This document shows positions 1 through 7,396 of a DNA stretch of 34,906 nucleotides, piece after piece. A program made the translations under genes and the position numbers. The stretch is from Gracilibacillus suaedae (GTDB lineage: Bacteria; Bacillota; Bacilli; Bacillales; Amphibacillaceae), in NCBI RefSeq assembly GCF_017599345.1, contig NZ_JAGFVL010000043.1, positions 1-34,906 on the forward strand. Reading direction: 5' to 3'. The notes under the pieces were generated by a model. It was not told the origin of the DNA. It searched no databases and saw nothing but the letters and a program-made list of their open reading frames with translations. Each line of letters starts with the position of its first letter. The stretch's first letter is position 1.

Positions 1-495
1 CTTCTTCTGGTATGGAACAGATTGCTGACTTACCGCACTACCTCCATTTGTTTCAAAGCTTACTTCATAATTACTAATCTTCCACTTGGCATATAACGTG
101 GTATCCTCTGTTACCACATCTTCTTCAAAGTCCCAGACCGTTTCATACGTTTCATCTGTATACCAGCCTGCAAATGTATAGCCTGTTCGCTCTGGGGCTT
201 CTGGTTCACTTACCTTCTCTTGATATGGAACAGATTGCTGACTTACCGCACTACCTCCATTTGTTTCAAAGCTGACTTCATAATTATTAATTTCCCACTT
301 AGCATATAGCTTGGTATCCTCTGTTACCACATCTTCTTCAAAGTTCCAAGCTGTCTCATACGATTCATCCGTATACCAGCCTGCAAATGTATAGCCTGTT
401 CGCTCTGGGGCTTCTGGTTCACTTACTAAATCATTATATACTACCATTTGTGTATCTATTATGGTGCTGCCATTTGAATTAAACGTTACCTCGTA
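1..495 (-). repeat. Tandem 213-bp (71-residue) InlB-type repeats
   Basis: Units run from 495 to 283, 282 to 70, and 69 off the window edge, in the reading frame of the surface protein. The blocks encoding GYTFAGWYT and EEDVVTED recur with few base changes at a spacing of exactly 213 bases. Units 2 and 3 are more alike at their starts than either is to unit 1, which suggests recent expansion. Confidence 0.9.
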
Positions 496-2943
496 GGCAA
501 AATCATATCGCTCTTCTAAAATTGGTGACTCATTTCCGGCTTGGTCTACTTGAATAGCACGTAACGACGTTGGAATCTCTATTAAAATATCATTCTTATA
601 TTCAGAGCTTTCCATGGTAGGTTTAGTTCCGTCTAAAGTATAGTAAAAGGTTGCATATTCTTCACCTTCTAAAGAAATAGTCTGTGGCTCACTAAAAGTA
701 CCTCCGTTAATATTCACAATTGGTTTTAATGGACTCATGACATCAAAGGTATCGTCATAGGCAATAGCTAATAGTTTCGGATATTGACCAGCGGAGAAAC
801 TCCATACGTTTGGATCCCATCCAGCATCCAGGAACAAGTTAGCATCAGCGAATTGTTCTGTTGTTTTACCAATACCTCCATTACTTCCCTCTAATCCAGA
901 TCGATTTATATCCCAAAACGAATCAGTAATGGAAGAGGAACCCGCTTCATTGATTCCAATTAAACCTCCTTTATATTCTGGTTTGTGCTCATTATAGGAA
1001 ACATTTCCAACAGAATAAGAATGTCCCACGGTTCCATTATTACTACCTATTAATCCTCCTATATATTGTTGTTTACCATCTACATTACCAACAGCATATG
1101 ATTGTCTTACCGCTCCGGAATTTTTACCGATTAAACCACCTATATAATAGGCTCCCTCCACTGCAACATTGGCAAAAGATTGATTAACTTCTCCACCTAA
1201 ATTAGTACCTACTAATCCACCAACATTACCAATATCATAAGGAGCTTTAACATGTCCCAATGCGTAAGATTCTTTAATACCACCTCCGTCAAGTACACCT
1301 GTTATTCCGCCTATATTCATGCCTTGAGCGATCTTTACTTCTACATAGGATGCTTCTATACTACCTGAACTAGTACCAGCTATACCCCCTAACCTGCTAT
1401 CTCCTGATACAACACTTTCTACCGAAACATCCTTGATATTTCCTTTATTTTTCCCAACAAGTCCTCCTACATTTCGAGATCCAATAACATTGACATTCGC
1501 TAGATGAACATCTTGTATCGTTCCATCGGACACTCCGAATAAGCCTGCTTCATTTGTAGAAAATAGACCGTCGTAATCATGCACTATTTTCACATTAGAA
1601 ATCGTATGGCCGTTTTCATCCAAATGACCACTAAAAGGGTTATCCGCATCACCAATTGGTTTCAAATTTGAGAAAGTAGATAAATCAATATCATTCGCCA
1701 ACTCAAAATGTACATCTGGATCATTTAAATAATTTCGAACCTCATTTAAATGATTTGCCGTTTCAATGATATAAGGATCATCACTGGTTCCAGAACCTCT
1801 ATCCGCGACACTTCGGCTTTTTTCAATTGTAAAAGTTGTAGATGTTTCGTTTCCTGCATCGTCTTTAACTACTAATGTATAGTCACCAATATCACTAACC
1901 GTATCCCCATTGATAAATTGCATTCCATTCAATGTAGCTGCACCTTCGTTAAATGTTATCGTGACATCATGATCATAAGTTGACTGATCGGATACACCTG
2001 TAACAGCAGGCGGTGATGTATCTACCTTTATAGTATCTGACTCAACCGTTTGGTTACCATTAGCATCTCTTAAGTTCATATAAACAGTTTTCTCACCATT
2101 TCCATCAGCTAACAACCATTCTTTACTATCAGCTACTGGTTCCCACTCTCCCCAATTTAAATTGTCATTACTAAACCGCATTTCTACTGGTCCGAAATCA
2201 TCATTAGAGGTAATATCAAGTGTTACTTCCTTATTATTTGTAGCGTCTTCACCATGATTAATAGTTATCTTTCCAGTCGGAGGATTTTTATCTTTCTCAT
2301 AAAAAAAAGCAAGCCTACTTCCATTCGCTCCTTGAATATTCCCTTCGCCTTTTGAAATATCCTCGATCACAAAATAATTAGTCTCGTCTAACGAAGAACC
2401 TTCTAACATAAATGTTGCATACTCATTGCCATTTTGAAGTTCTTCTTTCATATAATCTGTTACATCCAAAGTCACCCATTCATTATCGGAAACTGTTAAA
2501 TTAGTAACTAGTGGTTGCTTATCGAAGGAACTTGTTAGATCCTCTGCACTACTATCGGTAGGTGATGGCCAAAAATCATCCTCATGAATACCTGTTACCT
2601 TAAATCCTGAGGCTGATTCTGGCTCAACCGTTTTCACGTATAACTGAAGCTCTACTCTATCTATCTGTGAGATCGGCACTTGATCAGATGTTAATTCAAA
2701 TTGGACAAATGATAGCATTTCTTCTTTTTCAGTATTAGGTATATATCCAATAAATAATTCACTATCAATACCATCTTCATTATAACCAGATGCATTTAGC
2801 GAGGAATCTCGATGTGGAAACACACAATCAGCATCTGCTGAACAGCTTGATTCCGCCATCATTTCATTCGTAAAGAATAGTGGTTGAAAATATTGGAATA
2901 TAATGAATAGTATTAAAGTGATATAGATAGCTTTGTTTTTCAA
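1..2943 (-). CDS. Large exported surface protein with GLUG and InlB-type repeats (3' end outside window)
   Basis: Partial gene: 981 codons are visible and the frame stays open to the window edge. The start is TTG, chosen because AGGAGG lies about 9 bases upstream and a signal-peptide-like hydrophobic stretch follows (residues 5-25). Visible order: a DNRLRE-like N-terminal domain (about 35-215); a segment with paired aromatic and Gly-Asn residues and Ig-like character (about 220-380); many GGLVG/GGLIG-type GLUG motifs with SYAxGxV spacers (about 400-690); a chitobiase C-terminal-like segment containing FYYTLDGTKPT (about 740-795); then InlB/Listeria-Bacteroides repeats with GYTFAGWYTDE cores (from about 817). 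Families of this type are secreted or wall-attached adhesin-like proteins. Any anchor (LPXTG or SLH) would be beyond the window. The function is inferred only from architecture. Confidence 0.85.
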   Translation of the reverse strand, partial: MKNKAIYITLILFIIFQYFQPLFFTNEMMAESSCSADADCVFPHRDSSLNASGYNEDGIDSELFIGYIPNTEKEEMLSFVQFELTSDQVPISQIDRVELQLYVKTVEPESASGFKVTGIHEDDFWPSPTDSSAEDLTSSFDKQPLVTNLTVSDNEWVTLDVTDYMKEELQNGNEYATFMLEGSSLDETNYFVIEDISKGEGNIQGANGSRLAFFYEKDKNPPTGKITINHGEDATNNKEVTLDITSNDDFGPVEMRFSNDNLNWGEWEPVADSKEWLLADGNGEKTVYMNLRDANGNQTVESDTIKVDTSPPAVTGVSDQSTYDHDVTITFNEGAATLNGMQFINGDTVSDIGDYTLVVKDDAGNETSTTFTIEKSRSVADRGSGTSDDPYIIETANHLNEVRNYLNDPDVHFELANDIDLSTFSNLKPIGDADNPFSGHLDENGHTISNVKIVHDYDGLFSTNEAGLFGVSDGTIQDVHLANVNVIGSRNVGGLVGKNKGNIKDVSVESVVSGDSRLGGIAGTSSGSIEASYVEVKIAQGMNIGGITGVLDGGGIKESYALGHVKAPYDIGNVGGLVGTNLGGEVNQSFANVAVEGAYYIGGLIGKNSGAVRQSYAVGNVDGKQQYIGGLIGSNNGTVGHSYSVGNVSYNEHKPEYKGGLIGINEAGSSSITDSFWDINRSGLEGSNGGIGKTTEQFADANLFLDAGWDPNVWSFSAGQYPKLLAIAYDDTFDVMSPLKPIVNINGGTFSEPQTISLEGEEYATFYYTLDGTKPTMESSEYKNDILIEIPTSLRAIQVDQAGNESPILEERYDFAYEVTFNSNGSTIIDTQMVVYNDLVSEPEAPERTGYTFAGWYTDESYETAWNFEEDVVTEDTKLYAKWEINNYEVSFETNGGSAVSQQSVPYQEKVSEPEAPERTGYTFAGWYTDETYETVWDFEEDVVTEDTTLYAKWKISNYEVSFETNGGSAVSQQSVPYQKK

Positions 2944-2974
2944 TACCCCTGCCTCCTTTCATTATGAATTTCAT

Positions 2975-3002
2975 TTTATAGAAAGCCTTAAGTAATAAAC
3001 AA
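2975..3002 (-). promoter_or_regulatory. Possible promoter of the surface-protein gene
   Basis: On the minus strand, TTGTTT (3002-2997) and TATAAA (2980-2975) are separated by 16 bases, about 30 bases before the TTG start. The match is moderate and the DNA is AT-rich. Confidence 0.35.
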
Positions 3003-3120
3003 GTAACGAAAGTAATCAATTTTAATGAAAAAGTCACATTTTTCGCCATACAATAGACCTATATTTTGGCATTAAGTAATTATCACTCTTTTGTACACTC
3101 TTTCATTTCAAATAAAAGCC

Positions 3121-3149
3121 TTGTCTCATTCGACATAATATGATAGATT
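3121..3149 (+). promoter_or_regulatory. Probable promoter of the purine riboswitch operon
   Basis: TTGTCT (3121-3126) and TAGATT (3144-3149) are spaced by 17 bases, just ahead of the aptamer. The promoter lies between two inverted copies of TTTTGTACACT (3089-3099) and AGTGTACAAAA (3156-3166). Confidence 0.5.
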
Positions 3150-3167
3150 ACATAAAGTGTACAAAAC

Positions 3168-3331
3168 TATATCATATAATCCTGGTAATATGGTCTGGGA
3201 GTTTCTACGGAGCAACCGATAATTGCTCTACTATGGACGTTGAATGTTAGAATACGAAATCTAAAATTATTGTGCTATCATTCTTTAGTTCTTTATATTT
3301 TAAGCGTCTATGGAAATCATAGGCGTTTTTT
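3168..3331 (+). promoter_or_regulatory. Guanine-class purine riboswitch with terminator
   Basis: The aptamer (about 3168-3242) has the conserved purine core: CATATAATC at the P1/P2 junction, a P2 of CCTGG with CTGGG, a loop containing AATATGG, the joining strand GTTTCTAC, a P3 of GAGCAA with TTGCTC, and CTACTATGG at J3/1. The base that pairs with the ligand is C, as in guanine/hypoxanthine/xanthine sensors, not the U of adenine sensors. Downstream lies a terminator hairpin, GCGTCTATG with CATAGGCGT (3304-3326), followed by six T. Ligand binding should favour termination, turning off the permease and phosphoribosyltransferase. P1 looks short. Confidence 0.9.
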
Positions 3332-3404
3332 ATATTTATTCTCTTAATTTCTGTAGCAGTGCATTTGAGGTAAGCTCCGTAGATAACAGAAAGGTAGGAG
3401 AACA

Positions 3405-4478
3405 ATGGAAATATTAAAAGACATTTTAGCTGCACTTAGTGGCGTGCTGAACGGTTTACCGCAAGGACTTCTAGCATTAGCATTTGGCTTTGCCTCCGTA
3501 CCGACTGCAATGGCCTTTATTGTAGGGGCATTAGGCAATAGTGTAACAGGATCAGTAGCAGTTATCTCGTTCCAAGCAGAAACCATCACAGTGGCAGGAT
3601 CGATGGGAAAAAATATGCGTGAACGATTATCGATGATCTTTTTTGGTGCCTTCATCATGTTTGTGATTGGTGCCTTTGGCGCGTTAGAACTGATCATGGA
3701 ATGGATTGGACCGGTCATCACCAACGGAATGATGGCTGGGGTTGGTATTATGCTTACCAAAGTTGCTTGGGATATGGCAAAAGGTGATAAAATCCCTGGA
3801 ATGGTTTCTTTTGCTACAGGGTTACTCACTTATTTAGCTACACAAGACTTGGTATATACGATCACCATTTCGGTTGTCTTATCTAGTATCGTTGCTTTTT
3901 TTACTAGTAGAGATGAAGATAAGAATGTCAACAAACCATTTGTAGACGATCGATTCCAACGCACGCGCTTCATCCTTAATCCGATGGTCATTCGTGGTGC
4001 ATTAGCTATGGTATGTTTGAATATCGGTGCAAATATCGCATTCGGAAACATTAATAGTGATATAGCAAATCGCGATGTGAATATTGATACACTAGCTATG
4101 ATTAGTAGTTTAGCAGATATGGCGTCTTCTTTCTTTGGTGGTGGTCCAGTCGAAGTTGTTATCTCTGCTACCGCAAGTGCACCTCATCCGGTTTGGGCTG
4201 GAGTATTAATGATGGCGATCATGGCAGTCATTCTATTATGGAAACTATTACCGAAAATAGGGAAGTACATTCCAACCGCTTCAATTGCAGGCTTTTTATT
4301 CGTATTAGGTGCAATTGTTACGCTACCAGGAAACGCAGCAGCGGCACTAACAGCAAGTGAAGGTGCACAAGGTATTGTTGGAGCTATTACAATGGTTGTC
4401 ACAGCGATAACAGATCCATTTATCGGTATGTTATCTGGTGTAGTTGTCGAATTTTTAATGAATATACTTGGATTTTAA
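3405..4478 (+). CDS. NCS2-family purine permease (short form)
   Basis: A 357-residue polytopic membrane protein with about 10-12 hydrophobic segments, shorter than the usual 430 or so residues of NCS2 xanthine/uracil or AzgA-type permeases. Visible marks are the N-terminal block with QAETITVAGSMGKNMRERL and the half-helix motif GGGPVEVVISATA, at the position of the NCS2 substrate loop. It follows the riboswitch terminator, has the ribosome site GTAGGAG before ATG, and lies 15 bases before a phosphoribosyltransferase. Import of guanine, hypoxanthine or xanthine is inferred from the riboswitch; the exact base is not readable from sequence. Confidence 0.8.
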   Translation: MEILKDILAALSGVLNGLPQGLLALAFGFASVPTAMAFIVGALGNSVTGSVAVISFQAETITVAGSMGKNMRERLSMIFFGAFIMFVIGAFGALELIMEWIGPVITNGMMAGVGIMLTKVAWDMAKGDKIPGMVSFATGLLTYLATQDLVYTITISVVLSSIVAFFTSRDEDKNVNKPFVDDRFQRTRFILNPMVIRGALAMVCLNIGANIAFGNINSDIANRDVNIDTLAMISSLADMASSFFGGGPVEVVISATASAPHPVWAGVLMMAIMAVILLWKLLPKIGKYIPTASIAGFLFVLGAIVTLPGNAAAALTASEGAQGIVGAITMVVTAITDPFIGMLSGVVVEFLMNILGF

Positions 4479-4493
4479 TCGAGGAGGAGAACA

Positions 4494-5036
4494 ATGACTG
4501 AAACCTATAAACTTACGATTAACGGTTTGGAACGAGAATTGCCAATTGTAAAAGTTGATGATCATCTTAGTATTGCGAGTTTCGTAATTTTGGGAGATAC
4601 AGAGCTCGTCTGCCATGTCGCTCCTTTATTAGCAGAGAAATTACCTCCTGTAGATTATATTGTAACAGCAGAGGCAAAAGGCATCCCACTGATTCATGAG
4701 TTAACCAAAGTAATAGGCAAAAAAGAATATATTATTGCACGTAAAAGTGTGAAAGCATACATGGAGAACCCTGTCGTTAATAAAGTAAATTCGATCACGA
4801 CAACCGATGAGCAACTGCTTTGCTTAGATGGAAAAGATGCCAAATTGTTAGAAGGAAAAAAGGTCGCAATCGTTGATGATGTCATCAGTACAGGAGAATC
4901 AATTCGTGCACTAGAAGAACTTGTACATCAAGCTGGTGCAACCGTTGAAGCAAAAGCTGCAATCCTCGCAGAAGGTGATGCAGCTGATCGTGATGATTTC
5001 ATCTTTCTGGAAAAATTACCGCTCTTTAAAAAGTAG
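4494..5036 (+). CDS. Purine phosphoribosyltransferase-family protein
   Basis: A 180-residue type I phosphoribosyltransferase that would condense a nucleobase with PRPP in the cytoplasm. The PRPP loop is VAIVDDVISTGESI at about 124-137, with the paired aspartates and the TGES turn. The upstream TAEAKGIPL matches the phosphate-binding loop of adenine/xanthine-type enzymes. It is co-transcribed with the NCS2 permease behind a guanine-class riboswitch, so an imported purine is the likely substrate. It resembles Apt more than the classical Bacillus Xpt in sequence feel, so specificity is left open. Start ATG with GAGGAGGAG upstream. Confidence 0.85.
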   Translation: MTETYKLTINGLERELPIVKVDDHLSIASFVILGDTELVCHVAPLLAEKLPPVDYIVTAEAKGIPLIHELTKVIGKKEYIIARKSVKAYMENPVVNKVNSITTTDEQLLCLDGKDAKLLEGKKVAIVDDVISTGESIRALEELVHQAGATVEAKAAILAEGDAADRDDFIFLEKLPLFKK

Positions 5037-5320
5037 AAGCATCGGGAACAATAGTATATGGGGGAAAATATGTACATTTATTAAAGGTAAGGTAAGAGAA
5101 AATAACGTGGTAAAAGTAGCAATTCTCGCAGAAGATAATACAGCTTCTTGCTGAAAAAGTTATTCATTTCCAAAAAAACAGTATTTTAAAATCAGAAGCT
5201 TTTTTTAAAAGAGAAGTAGATGTACACACCAATAGCACACCTGCTTCTCTCCTAAGTAGATAGTAGATAAATAATTTAACCATTAAATTGCAAAAATACT
5301 TAAAGATTCATTTTTTAGCT
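5037..5320. other. Intergenic stretch with a decayed echo of the preceding gene
   Basis: No gene is supported. Bases around 5107-5146 resemble the 3' part of the preceding phosphoribosyltransferase gene (about 4948-4985): both would read A/V-K-A/V-A-I-L-A-E. A stop follows after a few codons. The rest is AT-rich and ends in the hairpin at 5211-5249. Confidence 0.4.
5211..5249 (-). terminator. Possible terminator of the zinc-ribbon gene
   Basis: GAGAAGTAGATGT and its partner ACCTGCTTCTC form a hairpin with a few G-U pairs. On the minus strand it is followed by TCTTTTAAA, a short T tract, about 70 bases after the stop codon. It could also serve the plus-strand operon. Confidence 0.4.
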
Positions 5321-5686
5321 CTATTGATTATTTGAATTCTCTTGATAATTTGGATCATTTGTACGATATGCTTTCATCACTTTCCAAGATTGATTAAAAT
5401 ATTTTACTAACCTGTAAGGCTTCGTGATTGCTCGAAAAGGAAAGCGTATTAGAAAATCACTTCTATCTTTTTTATATTCTTTGCGAATTTGTTGTGGCTT
5501 AGCCATCGCCTTATGATAAGATTCTTTAAGAAATTCTTTTTTGATATCAAGTCGCACTTGCAAAAGATTATGACATTCTTCACACTCAATTTTACTAATC
5601 TTATCATTAATATAAGTTATTTGATGTAACGTATGATCCAGACATTGTGTACAATATAATTCAATCTCCATTTCGGAACGCTCCAT
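5321..5686 (-). CDS. Small zinc-ribbon protein of unknown function
   Basis: 121 residues. The N-terminal half has two cysteine pairs, CTQC (about 12-15) and CEEC (about 35-38), spaced as in a zinc ribbon. The C-terminal half is rich in Lys/Arg and aromatic residues (KKDRSDFLIRFPFRAITKPY) with no predicted membrane segment. Short proteins of this build are common and uncharacterised in Bacillaceae. It stands alone between convergent and co-directional operons. Metal binding is inferred from the cysteines only. Confidence 0.65.
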   Translation of the reverse strand: MERSEMEIELYCTQCLDHTLHQITYINDKISKIECEECHNLLQVRLDIKKEFLKESYHKAMAKPQQIRKEYKKDRSDFLIRFPFRAITKPYRLVKYFNQSWKVMKAYRTNDPNYQENSNNQ

Positions 5687-5847
5687 AAAATAAGCCCTCC
5701 TTCTAAAAAGAATCAGATGAATCGAAACTCCTTAAAAAAATCCATCTCTATAATCACTATTATACAACATATTAATGGAAAATATTAAAGAAATGAATAG
5801 TTGTTTGAATTAACTTATCATTCATAGTTAATAATGTATACCTTACA

Positions 5848-5875
5848 CTAAAAACATGGAAAGGACTTTCCATGT
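5848..5875 (-). terminator. Palindromic hairpin, likely terminator of the dehydrogenase operon
   Basis: ACATGGAAAG (5854-5863) and CTTTCCATGT (5866-5875) are perfect arms around two bases. On the minus strand the stem is followed by a run of five T. It lies about 130 bases beyond the lpdA stop codon. The tight centre means the innermost pairs would open to make the loop. Confidence 0.55.
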
Positions 5876-5900
5876 AAGCGCACTAAGTTTTGTTGATAAT

Positions 5901-5959
5901 ATAAATCCGAACAAATTCGAATTCTGATTACAGAATGCGGAATAATTGTTCGGATTTAT
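5901..5959. repeat. Long inverted repeat downstream of lpdA
   Basis: The outer arms ATAAATCCGAACAA and TTGTTCGGATTTAT are perfect over 14 bases. An inner hairpin, ATTCTG-ATTA-CAGAAT, sits between them. No T tract follows on the minus strand, so it is more likely a 3'-end stabilising or processing hairpin than a classical terminator. Confidence 0.75.
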
Positions 5960-6003
5960 TCGATCTAAAATTCTTTTGTCCATCCTTATCGTTTACTTCA
6001 TTA

Positions 6004-7383
6004 TTAGTGATGAATTCCTTTCCCTAGCCATGAAGATGCCACTTCATAGATGGCTTCCGAAACAGTTGGGTGTGCATGTATCATGGTAGCTAATTCATCT
6101 ACTGTGCCTTCTAAATGCATAAATGCCATTGGTTCACCAATCATTTCTGTTACGTGAGGACCAACCATTGTAACACCAAGTATTTCTCCATATTTCTTAT
6201 CTGCTATTAATTTAACAAAACCAGAAGCCTCCGCAGCCGCAAGTGCTTTACCATTACTGTTTAAGCTGACTTTTTCAACCTTATAATCGATTCCTTTTTC
6301 TTTTATTTGTTCTTCTGATAAACCGACACTCGCTACTTCTGGATGTGTATAAACACACCTTGGAACAAGTGAATGATTCATCTTCACTTGTTCACCAGCT
6401 ATATGATCAGCTGCCACTACTCCTTCAGCACTAGCAGCATGAGCTAATTGATAGCCACCAACAACATCACCAATTGCATAAATCGATGGGATAGATGTTT
6501 GCATATAGTCATTCACTTCAATAAACGGACCATCCATTTGTAGATGAATATTTTCTATAGCAACTGTATTAGGTTTGCGACCTACAGATAACAAAACAAC
6601 TGAAGCAGAAATCTCCTCTTTTTTTCCATCTTTTTTCTCTACTGTTACAACATTGTCCACATTCGACTTAGTAAACTTGGTTACTTTGGTATTTGTATAA
6701 ATGTTAACACCTTTTGCTTCTAATTCTTTTCTTAAATGGCTAGATGCTTCTTTATCCTCTGTCGCAATAATTCGATCAAACATTTCCACGATAGTAACAT
6801 CCACCCCCAGACTGGAAAAGATACACGCAAATTCAACACCTATAATACCACCGCCGACAATGACAATAGAGTCTGGTATTTCCTCCATATCAAAGATCGT
6901 ATCACTCGTATAATAATGGACATCATTCACCCCATCAATAGGAGGTACAACAGGTGTCGAACCTGTTGCAACAATGATATGAGAAGCTTTGACCTTCTGC
7001 TCATCATCAGACTGAATCACTATTTCTGTATCAGATAAGACTTTACCAAACCCTTTAAAAACTTTGATTTTTCCTTTTTTCATTAGAAACTCAATACCAC
7101 TGCGTAATTGTTGAATAACCTTATCTTTACGAGCAAACATTTTTGCTAATGAAAAGGTTAACTCACCTGTTTCTATACCCCATTCTTTTGCTGCATGGAT
7201 ATTTTCAATTACTTCTGCATGGCGTAATAATGTTTTAGATGGAATACAACCTCTATTTAAACAAGTGCCCCCCATTTCACCCGCTTCTATGATGGCTACT
7301 TTCTTACCAGCTTTAGTAGCTCTAATTGCAGCTATATATCCTCCTGGACCGCTCCCAATAATTGCTACATCAAAATGATCCAA
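6004..7383 (-). CDS. lpdA: Dihydrolipoyl dehydrogenase (E3)
   Basis: 459 residues, the normal length for E3. It reoxidises dihydrolipoyl groups on E2 with FAD and passes electrons to NAD+. Visible marks: FAD-binding GSGPGG (10-15), redox pair GGTCLNRGC (Cys41, Cys46), NAD-binding GGGIIGVEFA, and the C-terminal HAHPTVSEA with the catalytic His-Glu pair (about 438 and 443). The start is TTG, chosen because a G-rich ribosome site lies 6 bases upstream. It is the last gene of the four-gene operon, 13 bases after E2. Confidence 0.95.
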   Translation of the reverse strand: MDHFDVAIIGSGPGGYIAAIRATKAGKKVAIIEAGEMGGTCLNRGCIPSKTLLRHAEVIENIHAAKEWGIETGELTFSLAKMFARKDKVIQQLRSGIEFLMKKGKIKVFKGFGKVLSDTEIVIQSDDEQKVKASHIIVATGSTPVVPPIDGVNDVHYYTSDTIFDMEEIPDSIVIVGGGIIGVEFACIFSSLGVDVTIVEMFDRIIATEDKEASSHLRKELEAKGVNIYTNTKVTKFTKSNVDNVVTVEKKDGKKEEISASVVLLSVGRKPNTVAIENIHLQMDGPFIEVNDYMQTSIPSIYAIGDVVGGYQLAHAASAEGVVAADHIAGEQVKMNHSLVPRCVYTHPEVASVGLSEEQIKEKGIDYKVEKVSLNSNGKALAAAEASGFVKLIADKKYGEILGVTMVGPHVTEMIGEPMAFMHLEGTVDELATMIHAHPTVSEAIYEVASSWLGKGIHH

Positions 7384-7396
7384 TCCATTCCCCCCC

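Larger units (their letters stand above)
5687..6003. other. Intergenic region with two hairpins
   Basis: No gene is supported. The stretch holds the two palindromes at 5854-5875 and 5901-5959 described separately; the remainder is AT-rich with no other structure I can identify. Confidence 0.6.

Noticed and set aside
1-495. CRISPR-like array
   Set aside because: The periodic repeats are in-frame protein repeats of 213 bases, not short palindromic repeats with unique spacers.
3344-3829. 161-codon minus-strand frame over the riboswitch and permease start
   Set aside because: It is antisense to the permease gene; its composition mirrors that gene's codons.
4921-5154. 77-codon plus-strand frame at the end of the phosphoribosyltransferase gene
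   Set aside because: It overlaps the real gene out of frame and lacks a ribosome site; only its tail holds the decayed echo noted above.
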